A stretch of 64,000 nt of DNA from NCBI GenBank assembly GCA_023457715.1, contig JAEWKR010000023.1, positions 31,412-95,411 on the forward strand. Direction: 5' to 3'. A program made the translations under genes and the position numbers. Position 1 is the first letter of the stretch. Each line of letters opens with the position of its first letter. Of this stretch, positions 8,275 through 15,923 are shown one piece after another. The stretch is from Verrucomicrobiota bacterium. Its GTDB lineage: Bacteria; Verrucomicrobiota; Verrucomicrobiia; Opitutales; Opitutaceae. The notes under the pieces are model-generated. The model was given only the letters and a program-made list of their open reading frames with translations, did no database searches and was not told the DNA's origin.

Positions 8275-8323
8275 GCTTCAGCCCGCGTTTCAGCCTTTCA
8301 GCGTTTCAGCGTTTCAGCGTTTC
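8275..8323. repeat. CGTTTCAG octamer array overlapping the gpmI stop
   Basis: Five or so units of CGTTTCAG-type sequence (minus strand GAAACGCT). The array includes the gpmI stop: on the minus strand the last codons read GAG AAA CGC TGA and then continue as GAAACGCT repeats. The same unit family is seen at about 23435-23485. Confidence 0.85.
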
Positions 8324-9909
8324 TCGACCAAGCTCTCCCCGGTCATCTCGGCAGGCTTCGGCAGGCCCATCAAGTCGAGGACCGTCGGCGCGATGTCGGC
8401 TAGCCGGCCACCGGAACGCATCTGCGTCCGGCCTGCGACATAACCTTCGCCGACCACGAACACGTTGACGAGGTTCAAGGTGTGCGCGGTGTGCGGCCCG
8501 TTGACCGTCGGATCCCACATCTGCTCGGCGTTCCCGTGGTCGGCGCAGACAACGGCTTTGCCGCCGACGCTCGCCAGCGCCTCGAGCAGTTCACCAACGC
8601 CGCGGTCGGTCGCCTCGACCGCCTTGACCGTCGCCTCGAGCGAGCCGGTGTGACCCACCATGTCCGGATTCGCGTAATTCACGACCACCAGGCCGTACTT
8701 GCCGGAGAGGATCGCTTCGCGCGCCGCCTTGGTGACTTCAACCGACGACATCTCGGGCGCGACGTCATAGGTGGCCACCTTGGGACTCGACGGACAGGCA
8801 CGGTCTTCGCCGGGGAACGGTTCCTTGCGATAGTTGTTGAAGAAGAAGGTGACGTGCGGGTTCTTTTCGGTCTCCGCACACCGGAACTGGGAGATCCCGG
8901 CCTCGCTGACCACCTGTCCGAGGATGTTCTTCAGCTTCTCCGGCTTCGGCAGGATGACATTCACCGGCAGCCCGCTTTCGTACTCGGTCATCGTGGCGTA
9001 GTAGAGATCGAGCTTCGGACCACGATCGAAGTCCTTGAAGCCATCGATGACGAAGGCCTTGGTGATCTCGCGCGGGCGGTCGCCCCGGTAATTGTAGAAC
9101 AAGACGGCATCGCCGTCGTGGATGTTCGCCACCGGCTTCCCGTCCGGGCCGACGATCCAGGTCGGCAGCACGAACTCGTCGCCCTTCTGGGAGTCGCCGG
9201 TGGGGCGGTCGTAGTACTGCTGCACCGCGGTGACGGCGTCGGGGGCGGTCGCGCCCGCCTGTTTGCCCGTGAGCATCCAATAAGCCCGGCTCACCCGCTC
9301 CCAGCGGTTGTCGCGATCCATCGCGTAAAAACGGCCGCACACCGTGGCGATCTGGCCGAGCCCGATCGCGCGGCATTGATCCTCCACCTGCCGCACATAA
9401 CCCAGCCCGCTTTGCGGCGGCGTGTCGCGGCCGTCGGTGAAGGCGTGGATGAAAACCTGTCCCGGCTGGAGGCCGTCCTCCTTCGCCTGGCGGAGGATCC
9501 CATAAAGGTGATCGAGCATGCCGTGAACTCCTGCGTCGCTGACGATCCCCATCAGGTGCAGCCGCGCACCGGGCCGCGTCCGGACGCGCGCGATCGCCGC
9601 CTGCCAGACCGGATTTGACGCGAGGCGTTTTTCCGAAAACAGCTTGTTCAACCGCACCAGTTCCTGGTCCACGATCCGGCCGGCGCCGATGTTCTCGTGG
9701 CCAACTTCACTGTTGCCCATGACCCCGTCCGGCAGCCCGACATCGAGCCCCGAGGCCCGCACCTGCGCCACCGGAGATTTCGCGTGCAGCAGATCGTCGC
9801 ACGGCTTTTTGGCGAGATGAACCGCGTTGGTGGGGTTCTGCGCCGGGTCCGGATTGCGGCCCCAACCATCACGGATCACAAGAAGTACAGGCTGACGAGG
9901 AGTGCTCAT
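8314..9909 (-). CDS. gpmI: 2,3-bisphosphoglycerate-independent phosphoglycerate mutase
   Basis: A 531-aa cytoplasmic enzyme of glycolysis and gluconeogenesis that interconverts 3- and 2-phosphoglycerate using two metal ions. Visible landmarks are VLLVIRDGWG (metal Asp at 14), GVMGNSEVGHENIGAGR (catalytic Ser at about 67), HAFTDGRDTPP, and VVCADHGNAEQMWD. Length fits the family (505-550). The GNSEVGH loop is followed by E where L is commoner. The start at 9909 is chosen over an ATG five codons upstream because homologues begin near PVLLVIRDG. The C-terminal codons and stop merge into a GAAACGCT repeat array. Confidence 0.95.
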   Translation of the reverse strand: MSTPRQPVLLVIRDGWGRNPDPAQNPTNAVHLAKKPCDDLLHAKSPVAQVRASGLDVGLPDGVMGNSEVGHENIGAGRIVDQELVRLNKLFSEKRLASNPVWQAAIARVRTRPGARLHLMGIVSDAGVHGMLDHLYGILRQAKEDGLQPGQVFIHAFTDGRDTPPQSGLGYVRQVEDQCRAIGLGQIATVCGRFYAMDRDNRWERVSRAYWMLTGKQAGATAPDAVTAVQQYYDRPTGDSQKGDEFVLPTWIVGPDGKPVANIHDGDAVLFYNYRGDRPREITKAFVIDGFKDFDRGPKLDLYYATMTEYESGLPVNVILPKPEKLKNILGQVVSEAGISQFRCAETEKNPHVTFFFNNYRKEPFPGEDRACPSSPKVATYDVAPEMSSVEVTKAAREAILSGKYGLVVVNYANPDMVGHTGSLEATVKAVEATDRGVGELLEALASVGGKAVVCADHGNAEQMWDPTVNGPHTAHTLNLVNVFVVGEGYVAGRTQMRSGGRLADIAPTVLDLMGLPKPAEMTGESLVEKR

Positions 9910-9929
9910 GGAGAAAAGGTCCACGCTGA

Positions 9930-10065
9930 GCCGTCGGGAGTCCGGAGTCCAGAGTCGATGAGTCGATAGTCGGTGGACTGGAGTCTAGAGCCAGACTTTC
10001 GGAGCGTGAACCTCGGCCCTCAGCTCTCGCCTCAAGACTATCAGCTATCGACTGCCTGGGCCCGT
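9930..10065. repeat. GAGTCNN heptamer array with inverted partner block
   Basis: Degenerate 7-nt units (GAGTCCG, GAGTCCA, GAGTCGA, TAGTCGG) run from about 9935 to 9995; an inverse block with GACTATCAGCTATCGACTG follows at about 10035-10062. It lies directly upstream of the gpmI start on the minus strand and before the plus-strand hypothetical at 10126. Confidence 0.8.
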
Positions 10066-10125
10066 GGCTCAAACGCGGGCTTATCGTGTCGATAAGAACA
10101 CCAAACCCCAACCGGAGAAAAAGCG

Positions 10126-10443
10126 ATGGCCCTCCTCATTCGAGACCAGCTGCTGACGCCCCCAACGTGGTTCGCCTCGTTTCGGGACCTGACCCTCTAT
10201 TGCCACATCTTTCTGCGTGCCGACGTCCTGATCGAGTCGGACGATCCCGACCCCTACTGGAAATGGATCCGCAGTCGGGGCGGGATGGATTTCGTCGAGG
10301 ACTTTGTGCGACCCGGGACCGAGGACGGCGTCCGCCTCGACACTGAACCCAACTACCCGCGCTCGGTGATCACCGACCGGATCGCGCCGGAGAATTTGAA
10401 CTTTCTCCTCCAGCGCATCCGCGGCTGCGCGGGTCTGTCGTAA
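10126..10443 (+). CDS. Small hypothetical protein
   Basis: A 105-aa soluble protein starting MALLIRDQLLTPPTWFASFR with an aromatic-rich centre (DPDPYWKWIRSRGGMDFVED) and a C-terminal helix (ENLNFLLQRIRGCAG). A GGAG element lies about 9 nt before the ATG, supporting this start. No family recognised. The acidic, aromatic-rich composition and good ribosome binding site favour a real gene. Confidence 0.65.
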   Translation: MALLIRDQLLTPPTWFASFRDLTLYCHIFLRADVLIESDDPDPYWKWIRSRGGMDFVEDFVRPGTEDGVRLDTEPNYPRSVITDRIAPENLNFLLQRIRGCAGLS

Positions 10444-10465
10444 GCCGGGCCCGCTACGCGGGAAT

Positions 10466-10800
10466 GATAAATTTCAGATTCAGATTTCAGATTGGCCTCC
10501 GCCGTGGCGTAAGCGTCCCGCTTGCGCACCCTTGAGGCCAAACCTCCGCGGAGGATGACGAACGCCCTGAGTGCGCAGGCGGGACGCCTACGCTACGACG
10601 GAGGCCCGAACGCCGTGGTCCGACGGCGGGACGACTCCGCCGTAGCGTAAGCGTCCCGCTTGCGCACCCTTGAGGCCAAACCCGCCGCGGAGGATGACGA
10701 TCGCCCTGAGTGCGCAGGCGGGACGCCTACGCTACGGCGGAGATCCGAACGCCCTGAGTGCGCAGGCGGGACGCCTACGCTACGGCGGAGATCTAAATCT
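10466..10800. repeat. REP/BIME-like GC-rich inverted repeats, two full units and one half unit
   Basis: This 377-nt gap holds no gene. Two units (about 10500-10602 and 10637-10742) each pair an arm GCGTAAGCGTCCCGCTTGCG with an inverted arm CGCAGGCGGGACGCCTACGC about 60 nt later, around a GAGGATGACGA core. A third unit (about 10747-10790) keeps only the right arm. Small AGATTTCAGATT and AAATCTCAAATC heptamer blocks flank the set at 10474-10495 and 10790-10806. The layout resembles REP doublets mobilised in trans by RAYT transposases, but no such gene is in the window. Confidence 0.88.
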
Positions 10801-10820
10801 CAAATCCCCGCGCAGCGGGC

Positions 10821-12008
10821 CTACAACCCGGCGCAGAACTTCGCCAGCCGTTCGACGCCCTTGCGGATGATTTCGTCGCTGGTGGCGTAGCTGAGCCGCA
10901 GGTAGCCTTCGGCGCCGAAGGCGCTGCCGGGCACGGCCGCGACCTTCTGCTCGTCGAGCAGCCGGTTGCAGAAATCGAGGTCCTTCAAGCCGAAGCTCGA
11001 GATGTTCGGGAAGAGATAGAAGGCACCTTCCGCGAGCAGGCACTTCACGCCGGGAATCTTGTTCAACTCGGCATGGAGGTTCTTCCGCCGGCGGTCGAAC
11101 GCGGTCAGCATCGTCTGCAGCGCCGCGGTCGTCTTCTCCTTTTCCTTCAACGCCGCGAGGGCGCCGAACTGGGCGAAGGTGGTGACGTTGGACGTCATCT
11201 GGCTCTGCAGTTCCGAGATCGCCTTCGCGATCGGCAGCGGCGCCAGCGTCGTGCCGATCCGCCAGCCGGTCATCGCATAGGTCTTGGAGAAGCCCGCGAC
11301 CACGATGGTCCGCGCCTCCGCCTCCTTGCTCAGCGTCGCGATGCAGGTGGGCTTCGCGCCGTCGTACACGAGATGCTCATACATCTCATCGGAGAGGATG
11401 TAGAGGTTGTGCTTGAGCGCGACCGCCACGATGGCCTCGAGTTCCTGGCGAGAGTACACGGCACCCGTGGGATTCGAGGGCGAGTTGAGGATCAGGAGCC
11501 GGGTCCGGGGGGTGATCGCCGCCTCGACCATCGCGGGCGTCAACCGGAAGCCGGTGCGATCGTCCGCCAGGACGAATTTCGGCACCGCGCCGGCCAGCTT
11601 CACCATCTCGGGATAGCTGACCCAGTAGGGCGCGGGCACGATCACCTCATCTCCCGGCGAACACACCGCAAGCACGCCGAGGTAGCAGTTGAACTTGCCG
11701 CCCGGCGAAACGATCACCTGGGCCGGCGCGGCCTTGAGCCCGTATTCGGCCGCGTAGCGGTCGACCACCGCCTGCCGCAACGGCTCAATGCCGGGGGTGG
11801 GCGCGTACTTGGTTTTCCCACCCTTCAGCGCGGCGATGCACGCCTCCTTGATATGCTCGGGAGTATCGAAGTCGGGCTCGCCGGCGGCGAAACCACAGAC
11901 GTCTTCTCCTGCTGCTTGCAGCGCCTTGGCCTTCGCGTCGACAGCCAGGGTCGGCGACGGAGACACATTGCGGGCCCAGGTGGACAGGGGGGCGGGAGGT
12001 AGGCTCAT
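10821..12008 (-). CDS. Class I aspartate aminotransferase (PLP-dependent)
   Basis: A 395-aa fold-type I PLP enzyme of the AspAT Ib group. It has AAGEPDFDTPEHIKEA (residues 41-56), NSPSNPTG, LYILSDEMYEHLVYDG, and the PLP lysine in VVAGFSKTYAMTGWRIG (Lys 242). It transfers the aspartate amino group to 2-oxoglutarate and is likely involved in aspartate, asparagine and nucleotide metabolism. The length is typical. It stands alone, with repeats on both sides. Substrate specificity (aspartate, prephenate or aromatic) cannot be settled by eye. Confidence 0.92.
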   Translation of the reverse strand: MSLPPAPLSTWARNVSPSPTLAVDAKAKALQAAGEDVCGFAAGEPDFDTPEHIKEACIAALKGGKTKYAPTPGIEPLRQAVVDRYAAEYGLKAAPAQVIVSPGGKFNCYLGVLAVCSPGDEVIVPAPYWVSYPEMVKLAGAVPKFVLADDRTGFRLTPAMVEAAITPRTRLLILNSPSNPTGAVYSRQELEAIVAVALKHNLYILSDEMYEHLVYDGAKPTCIATLSKEAEARTIVVAGFSKTYAMTGWRIGTTLAPLPIAKAISELQSQMTSNVTTFAQFGALAALKEKEKTTAALQTMLTAFDRRRKNLHAELNKIPGVKCLLAEGAFYLFPNISSFGLKDLDFCNRLLDEQKVAAVPGSAFGAEGYLRLSYATSDEIIRKGVERLAKFCAGL

Positions 12009-12059
12009 GGGACAGTCGAAGCGACGAAAGGACGGGGAAAAAGGAAAGGCAAGCGTACG

Positions 12060-12150
12060 CGATGCGGGATGCAGAACCTGAGGACGCGATCCGAGATCCG
12101 GGATGGTTCTGCCCGGATCTCGGATCCCGGATCACGCATCGCGGATCGCA
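12060..12150. repeat. GATCCGGG-type inverted repeat array
   Basis: Units such as GCGGGATGCAG, GATCCGAGATCCGGGATGG and the inverse CGGATCTCGGATCCCGGATC form a long imperfect palindrome around GGTTCTGCCC. It belongs to the same broad family as the arrays at 14775-14967 and the in-gene copy at 53751-53815. Confidence 0.8.
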
Positions 12151-12201
12151 AACAACAAAGGCGCCGCACCGCTGGCGGGAAGCCAAAGCGAAGCGGCGCC
12201 T
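12151..12201 (-). terminator. Intrinsic terminator of the tandem RHH gene
   Basis: On the minus strand a 9-bp stem AGGCGCCGC/GCGGCGCCT encloses about 25 nt with an internal TGGC/GCCA pair and is followed by TTTGTTGTTTG. It begins about 43 nt beyond the stop of the minus-strand RHH gene. Confidence 0.75.
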
Positions 12202-12243
12202 GTGGCACCGGCCAGCCCTCAGGAATACGAGGGCGGCAGGGGT

Positions 12244-12558
12244 TTACTTCTTCTTCTTCGGGCGCTCGGGCATCGCCTCGATGGCGAGGCGGAGCAGCTC
12301 ACCGACGCTGGCGTTCTTCTTGCGGGAAGCCCGTTTCAGCGCCGCCCGCTGGTCGTTGGTGATGCGGACGGAAATCTGGCGGTGGGGATCACGGTCGGGC
12401 TCGCAACTTTCAAAGTTGAAGCCGGTGATTGCGGTGCGAACAACTTCACTGGCGGTCGAGTAACCGTGGGTCTTACGGCAGGTCTCGATCCGCGCAATAA
12501 GTGACTCTGGCAGGTCAAACGTGAGGGGGGCGGAAGCCTTGCGGGATGTATTAGCCAT
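12244..12558 (-). CDS. Tandem ribbon-helix-helix DNA-binding protein
   Basis: A 104-aa basic protein that appears to contain two RHH units in one chain: residues 10-45 (PLTFDLPESLIARIETCRKT, HGYSTASEVVRTAITGF) and residues 55-97 (RQISVRITNDQRAALKRASR, KKNASVGELLRLAIEAM). Each has the beta strand, two helices and the SxSE/SVGE-like turn typical of the MetJ/Arc/CopG fold, so one chain could form the RHH unit normally made by a dimer. It ends in a KKKK tail. No toxin gene is adjacent, so it is more likely an orphan regulator than an antitoxin. The start at 12558 (MANTSRK) is preferred over a 52-residue non-conserved extension. Confidence 0.8.
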   Translation of the reverse strand: MANTSRKASAPLTFDLPESLIARIETCRKTHGYSTASEVVRTAITGFNFESCEPDRDPHRQISVRITNDQRAALKRASRKKNASVGELLRLAIEAMPERPKKKK

Positions 12559-12618
12559 ACGAGGTGTCGAAGGGGATGAGCTACGACAAGTCTTTCCTCG
12601 CACCGCAAAGCTATGGCG

Positions 12619-12634
12619 GCAATGAAAATATTGC
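12619..12634. promoter_or_regulatory. Candidate operator upstream of the RHH gene
   Basis: An AT-rich inverted repeat GCAAT-N6-ATTGC lies about 60 nt before the RHH start, in a GC-rich surrounding, where an autoregulatory site could be. Seen in sequence; binding is inference only. Confidence 0.3.
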
Positions 12635-12757
12635 GCAGGGGTCTGCGTCGCCAAAATACGGTGACATGCAGGCATGACGTTTCCCTCGGTGGCGACGATC
12701 CGCACGTCTCTCACTTATGACACACTCTTCCCCCTTCCAGGGGCCCGTACCCGCCCC

Positions 12758-13429
12758 TCACCGGTTCGGCGCAGACGGGGCGACGCAGCGCACCACCAAT
12801 TCGAAGGCGTCACGCGGGGTCGCCACGGCGGCCCACGACTTCGCCACAATCTCGGCCGCGATCTCCCGCGCGTGCCGGATCAGGATGGTATCCACGCCGC
12901 AGGCATGTCCGCCGAGGACGTCGACATCGGCATCACCGATGAACAGGGCCTCCGCCGGCTGGACCTCCAGCTGCCCGAGCAACGCCCGCAAACCCTCCGG
13001 GTTCGGCTTGTGCGTGGGCAGGTCGTCGCCGCACACCACCGCCGCAAAATGTCCCGCGAGTTTCAGGCGCTCCAGGAGCGTCTCCGTCGACGCCCGGTCG
13101 CGGCCGGTCCAGACCCCGACCTTGACCCTGGCGCCCGCCAGTCGGTCCAGCAAGGCCACCGTGCCCTCAAACAAGTCGACCAGGTGGCTGTTGGCGGCGT
13201 GGTAGGCATCCATCCGCGCGAGGGCCTCGGCGGCATGGCGCGGGTCGTTCACGAGCAGGGGCAGGAAACGATCGGGCGGCCCCCCGAGATGGGAGAAAAT
13301 GTCCATCGTCGGCCGGCCCCCGAAGGGCTCGATCGCGTGGGCAATGGAAGCCAGCACCAGCGGCAGGCTGTTGATCAGGGTGCCGTCGAAGTCGAAAATG
13401 ACGGCTCTGACCGGGACCTGCCGGTTCAT
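12758..13429 (-). CDS. HAD-superfamily phosphatase (phosphoglycolate phosphatase-like)
   Basis: A 223-aa HAD hydrolase: RAVIFDFDGTLINSLPLVLA (nucleophile Asp in DFDGT), an alpha-helical C1 cap, VGVWTGRD (motif II region), HKPNPEGLRALL (motif III Lys) and ALFIGDADVDVLGGHACGV (motif IV). It resembles Gph/PGP enzymes that dephosphorylate 2-phosphoglycolate or similar small phosphates. Its ATG overlaps the stop of the upstream LolA-like gene (ATGA), so the two are coupled and the long in-frame extension is not used. Confidence 0.88.
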   Translation of the reverse strand: MNRQVPVRAVIFDFDGTLINSLPLVLASIAHAIEPFGGRPTMDIFSHLGGPPDRFLPLLVNDPRHAAEALARMDAYHAANSHLVDLFEGTVALLDRLAGARVKVGVWTGRDRASTETLLERLKLAGHFAAVVCGDDLPTHKPNPEGLRALLGQLEVQPAEALFIGDADVDVLGGHACGVDTILIRHAREIAAEIVAKSWAAVATPRDAFELVVRCVAPSAPNR

Positions 13430-14304
13430 GGCGCGATCCGGACCAGGCGGTCGGCGGCCGGGGCGCGCACGTCCTCGTTGAGATGAGCCGGGGAAAACAC
13501 CGTCGGGGCAAATTCCAGGCGAAGAGCGGCGGCGGTGACCTCGAACCGGGTCTTGTCGCGAGTGAGATTGTTTCGGATGTCGAACGACTTCGGTATCCAC
13601 TCCTCCCCCACCTTCTTCAGGTCCTTCAGGGTGGTGGTCTTCATCACGTCGCGCGCCGCCATCAGGTCGACCTGAAGCGGCGCGTTGAACTGGGCATCGA
13701 AGTACGCGCGCACCCGCTTCAGGTTGGGATTCCGCGTGCCAAAGGCAGCGGGCGGCGCGAACGCGAAGACATAGGCCGGACGTCCGCGCACGCGCGCGAC
13801 GCTTTCGACCTCGACGCCAGGCCAGTACAGAAAGGGCATCTGAAGGTCGAAGGGCGTGATCTCGACCCCCGGAATCAACGGCTGCATCAACGCCCCGGGC
13901 TCCACCTGGGAAACCATTCCGCCGGTGGAGCGCCACACGGCCGCCTGCTCGCCGTTCTGAAGGAGGAACCGGTGCACGGTACCGCCGGTGTCCTTCAGTT
14001 CGATCCGGATGATTGCCCCCTGCTCATTGCTCCCACCCCAGAGCCGTCCTTGGTACACGATCTCCCGCTTGCGATGGGGCAGCGCGCGGAGATTGAACTC
14101 CACGTACCCATCCCACCCGGAGCGGCGAAATTGCTCGAGAATGCGGGCGGCTTCGGCGGCGTCAGGTTTTCCCACCTGCGCCAGGGGCGCCTCGCTGCGC
14201 GTCGGTGGCGCCGCGATGACCCCACCTGCCGCCCCGAGGAGGGCCGCAGCGACAAAAAAAGCCCGCCTGAACAGGGCGGGCCGAATTTCAACCGTTCCGA
14301 GCAT
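13426..14304 (-). CDS. LolA-like outer-membrane lipoprotein-sorting family protein
   Basis: A 292-aa exported protein with the signal sequence LFRRAFFVAAALLGAAGGVI, then an N-terminal helix (AAEAARILEQFRRSGWDGYV) and repeated beta strands with YFDAQFNAPLQVDLMAARDV, TTTLKDLKKVGEEWIPKSFD and TRFEVTAAALRLEFAPTVF. This order matches the LolA/LolB-type half-barrel of outer-membrane lipoprotein-sorting proteins. The start at 14304 lies 4 nt after secG and gives the signal peptide. Oddly, the secG intrinsic terminator lies inside this signal-peptide coding stretch. The cargo is unknown. Confidence 0.75.
   Translation of the reverse strand: MLGTVEIRPALFRRAFFVAAALLGAAGGVIAAPPTRSEAPLAQVGKPDAAEAARILEQFRRSGWDGYVEFNLRALPHRKREIVYQGRLWGGSNEQGAIIRIELKDTGGTVHRFLLQNGEQAAVWRSTGGMVSQVEPGALMQPLIPGVEITPFDLQMPFLYWPGVEVESVARVRGRPAYVFAFAPPAAFGTRNPNLKRVRAYFDAQFNAPLQVDLMAARDVMKTTTLKDLKKVGEEWIPKSFDIRNNLTRDKTRFEVTAAALRLEFAPTVFSPAHLNEDVRAPAADRLVRIAP
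14254..14281 (-). terminator. Intrinsic terminator of secG, embedded in the next gene
   Basis: On the minus strand a 7-bp all-GC stem GCCCGCC/GGCGGGC with a 7-nt loop is followed at once by seven T. It lies about 28-55 nt after the secG stop, inside the codons for the signal peptide of the LolA-like protein. It should end most secG transcripts, so the downstream pair may be expressed only by read-through or from its own promoter. Confidence 0.85.
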
Positions 14305-14308
14305 CCGC

Positions 14309-14722
14309 TTATGACTTCGGCGCGGCCGTCGAAGTTCCCGCGGGGGCATCCGCCGCCGGCGTGGCCGGGGCCGGTGTCGCAGCGGCCGGAGTCGTGGTGT
14401 CCGGAAGGGTCGCCGCCGGAGCCGGGGTCGCCGGCGCGGTGATCGTCGGCAGGGCGCTGCCGGAAGCCTGGCGGGCGCTGGTGCGCTCGTAGATCCGCCC
14501 GAGGTAGAGGCTGAACGCCAGGACGAAGAAAATCACCGCCGCGTAGATGGTGGACTTGCTGAGGACGTTATTCGTCTCGGCGCCGAACGCGGCCTCGGCC
14601 GCTCCGCCACCCAGCGCGGCACCCATCCCGCCGTCCTTCGACTTCTGGGCGAGGACGACCAGGATCAGGAAAAGCGAAACGAAGATGAGGATGACGGTAA
14701 GGATTCCGAGTAGAATACCCAT
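14309..14722 (-). CDS. secG: SecG, preprotein translocase subunit with long Pro/Ala/Thr tail
   Basis: A 137-aa inner-membrane protein with two helices (residues 2-25 and 56-76). Between them lie the SecG sequence LVVLAQKSKDGGMGAALGGG and FGAETNNVLSKSTI. SecG stimulates SecYEG-dependent export. The last 50 or so residues are a low-complexity Ala/Pro/Thr tail, common in larger bacterial SecG proteins and unlikely to be structured. A strong terminator follows. A short gap with a large ATCCCGC array separates it from parB upstream. Confidence 0.92.
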   Translation of the reverse strand: MGILLGILTVILIFVSLFLILVVLAQKSKDGGMGAALGGGAAEAAFGAETNNVLSKSTIYAAVIFFVLAFSLYLGRIYERTSARQASGSALPTITAPATPAPAATLPDTTTPAAATPAPATPAADAPAGTSTAAPKS

Positions 14723-14774
14723 AGAAAAGGTCGATTAACGCGTGGCGGCGACCGGGTTGTCAAGGGCGATGGAG

Positions 14775-14967
<193 letters not shown>

Positions 14968-15921
14968 CTACGCTTCCACCCCGAGTTTTTCGAGCAGACG
15001 CTGCAGGTCCTCGTTCCCGCGGTATTCGATCACAATCTTGCCCTTCTTGGGCGAATGGAGGAGCGCCACGCGCGCGCCAAGGTGGGACGTAAGCTTCTTT
15101 TCGATGCCCGACACCGCTGTCGCGTCCGCGGGCGAAAGTGCGGTCGGGCGCACGCTGCGGACCACCCCGCCGCCGCCCGCCTTGGCAGAGGCGGCCAGCT
15201 TTTCGGTCACCCGCACGCTCAGGCCTTCCTCGATCACGCGACGGGCGAGCAGCAGGCGCTGGCCGGCGTCTTCGATGCCGAGCAGCACTTTGGCGTGGCC
15301 GACGCTCAGGAGCGATTTGGCGACGTAGCCCTGCAATTCGGCGTCGAGCCCCAGCAGGCGCAGCGCGTTGGCCACCGACGCGCGCCCCTTCCCCACCCGC
15401 TCCGCCGCCGTTTCCTGGGTGAGGTCGAAATCACGAATCAAACTGGCGTAGCCGTGGGCTTCCTCGATCGGGTTCAGCCCTTCCCGCTGCAGGTTTTCGA
15501 TCAGGCCCAAGGCGGCCGAAGACGCGTTGCTGGCCTCCACGATCCGGGCCGGGATGGCCTTGATCTTCAGCTGCTGAAACGCCCGCCAGCGTCGTTCGCC
15601 GGCGATCAACTGGTACTTCTCCCCCACCTTGCGCACGACCACCGGCTGCAGCAGGCCCTCGGACCGGATGCTCTCGGCGAGTTCGGCCAGCTGGTCCGGC
15701 GGGATTTCCCGTCTCGCCTGGTAGGGGCTCGGTTCGATCGCGTGGACCGGCACCTCGAGATAGCCTGGCGCACCAGCGGGCGCGGGGGTCGGCGCCGCGG
15801 TCGCCGCGGCGGGGGTGGGCTTGGCGGCGTCTGTGACCGGACCGTTGGAGGGAGGTTTGGCTGCGGCGATGAGGCCGCCGAGCCCGCGGCCGAGCCGGGA
15901 TTTCGAAGGTGCTGCCGACAT
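14968..15921 (-). CDS. parB: ParB, chromosome partitioning protein
   Basis: A 317-aa ParB/Spo0J protein: basic N-terminus SRLGRGLGGLIAA that would contact ParA, an Ala/Pro linker, the ParB/Srx CTPase domain with VHAIEPSPYQARREIP and LIAGERRWRAFQQL, a helix-turn-helix region (LTQETAAERVGKGRASVANA) and a C-terminal dimerisation domain. It binds parS and forms CTP-dependent sliding clamps for origin segregation. No parA lies directly beside it in the window and no canonical parS was seen. It is followed 2 nt downstream of its start side by the LysM gene stop, so the two are probably cotranscribed. Confidence 0.95.
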   Translation of the reverse strand: MSAAPSKSRLGRGLGGLIAAAKPPSNGPVTDAAKPTPAAATAAPTPAPAGAPGYLEVPVHAIEPSPYQARREIPPDQLAELAESIRSEGLLQPVVVRKVGEKYQLIAGERRWRAFQQLKIKAIPARIVEASNASSAALGLIENLQREGLNPIEEAHGYASLIRDFDLTQETAAERVGKGRASVANALRLLGLDAELQGYVAKSLLSVGHAKVLLGIEDAGQRLLLARRVIEEGLSVRVTEKLAASAKAGGGGVVRSVRPTALSPADATAVSGIEKKLTSHLGARVALLHSPKKGKIVIEYRGNEDLQRLLEKLGVEA

Positions 15922-15923
15922 GA

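Noticed and set aside
12244..12558. RHH protein as the antitoxin of a toxin-antitoxin pair
   Set aside because: No small toxin-like ORF is adjacent on the same strand, and the protein has two RHH units with no toxin-binding tail recognised.
14968..15921. A parS site next to parB
   Set aside because: No sequence close to TGTTTCACGTGAAACA was seen by eye in the window; parS may lie elsewhere.
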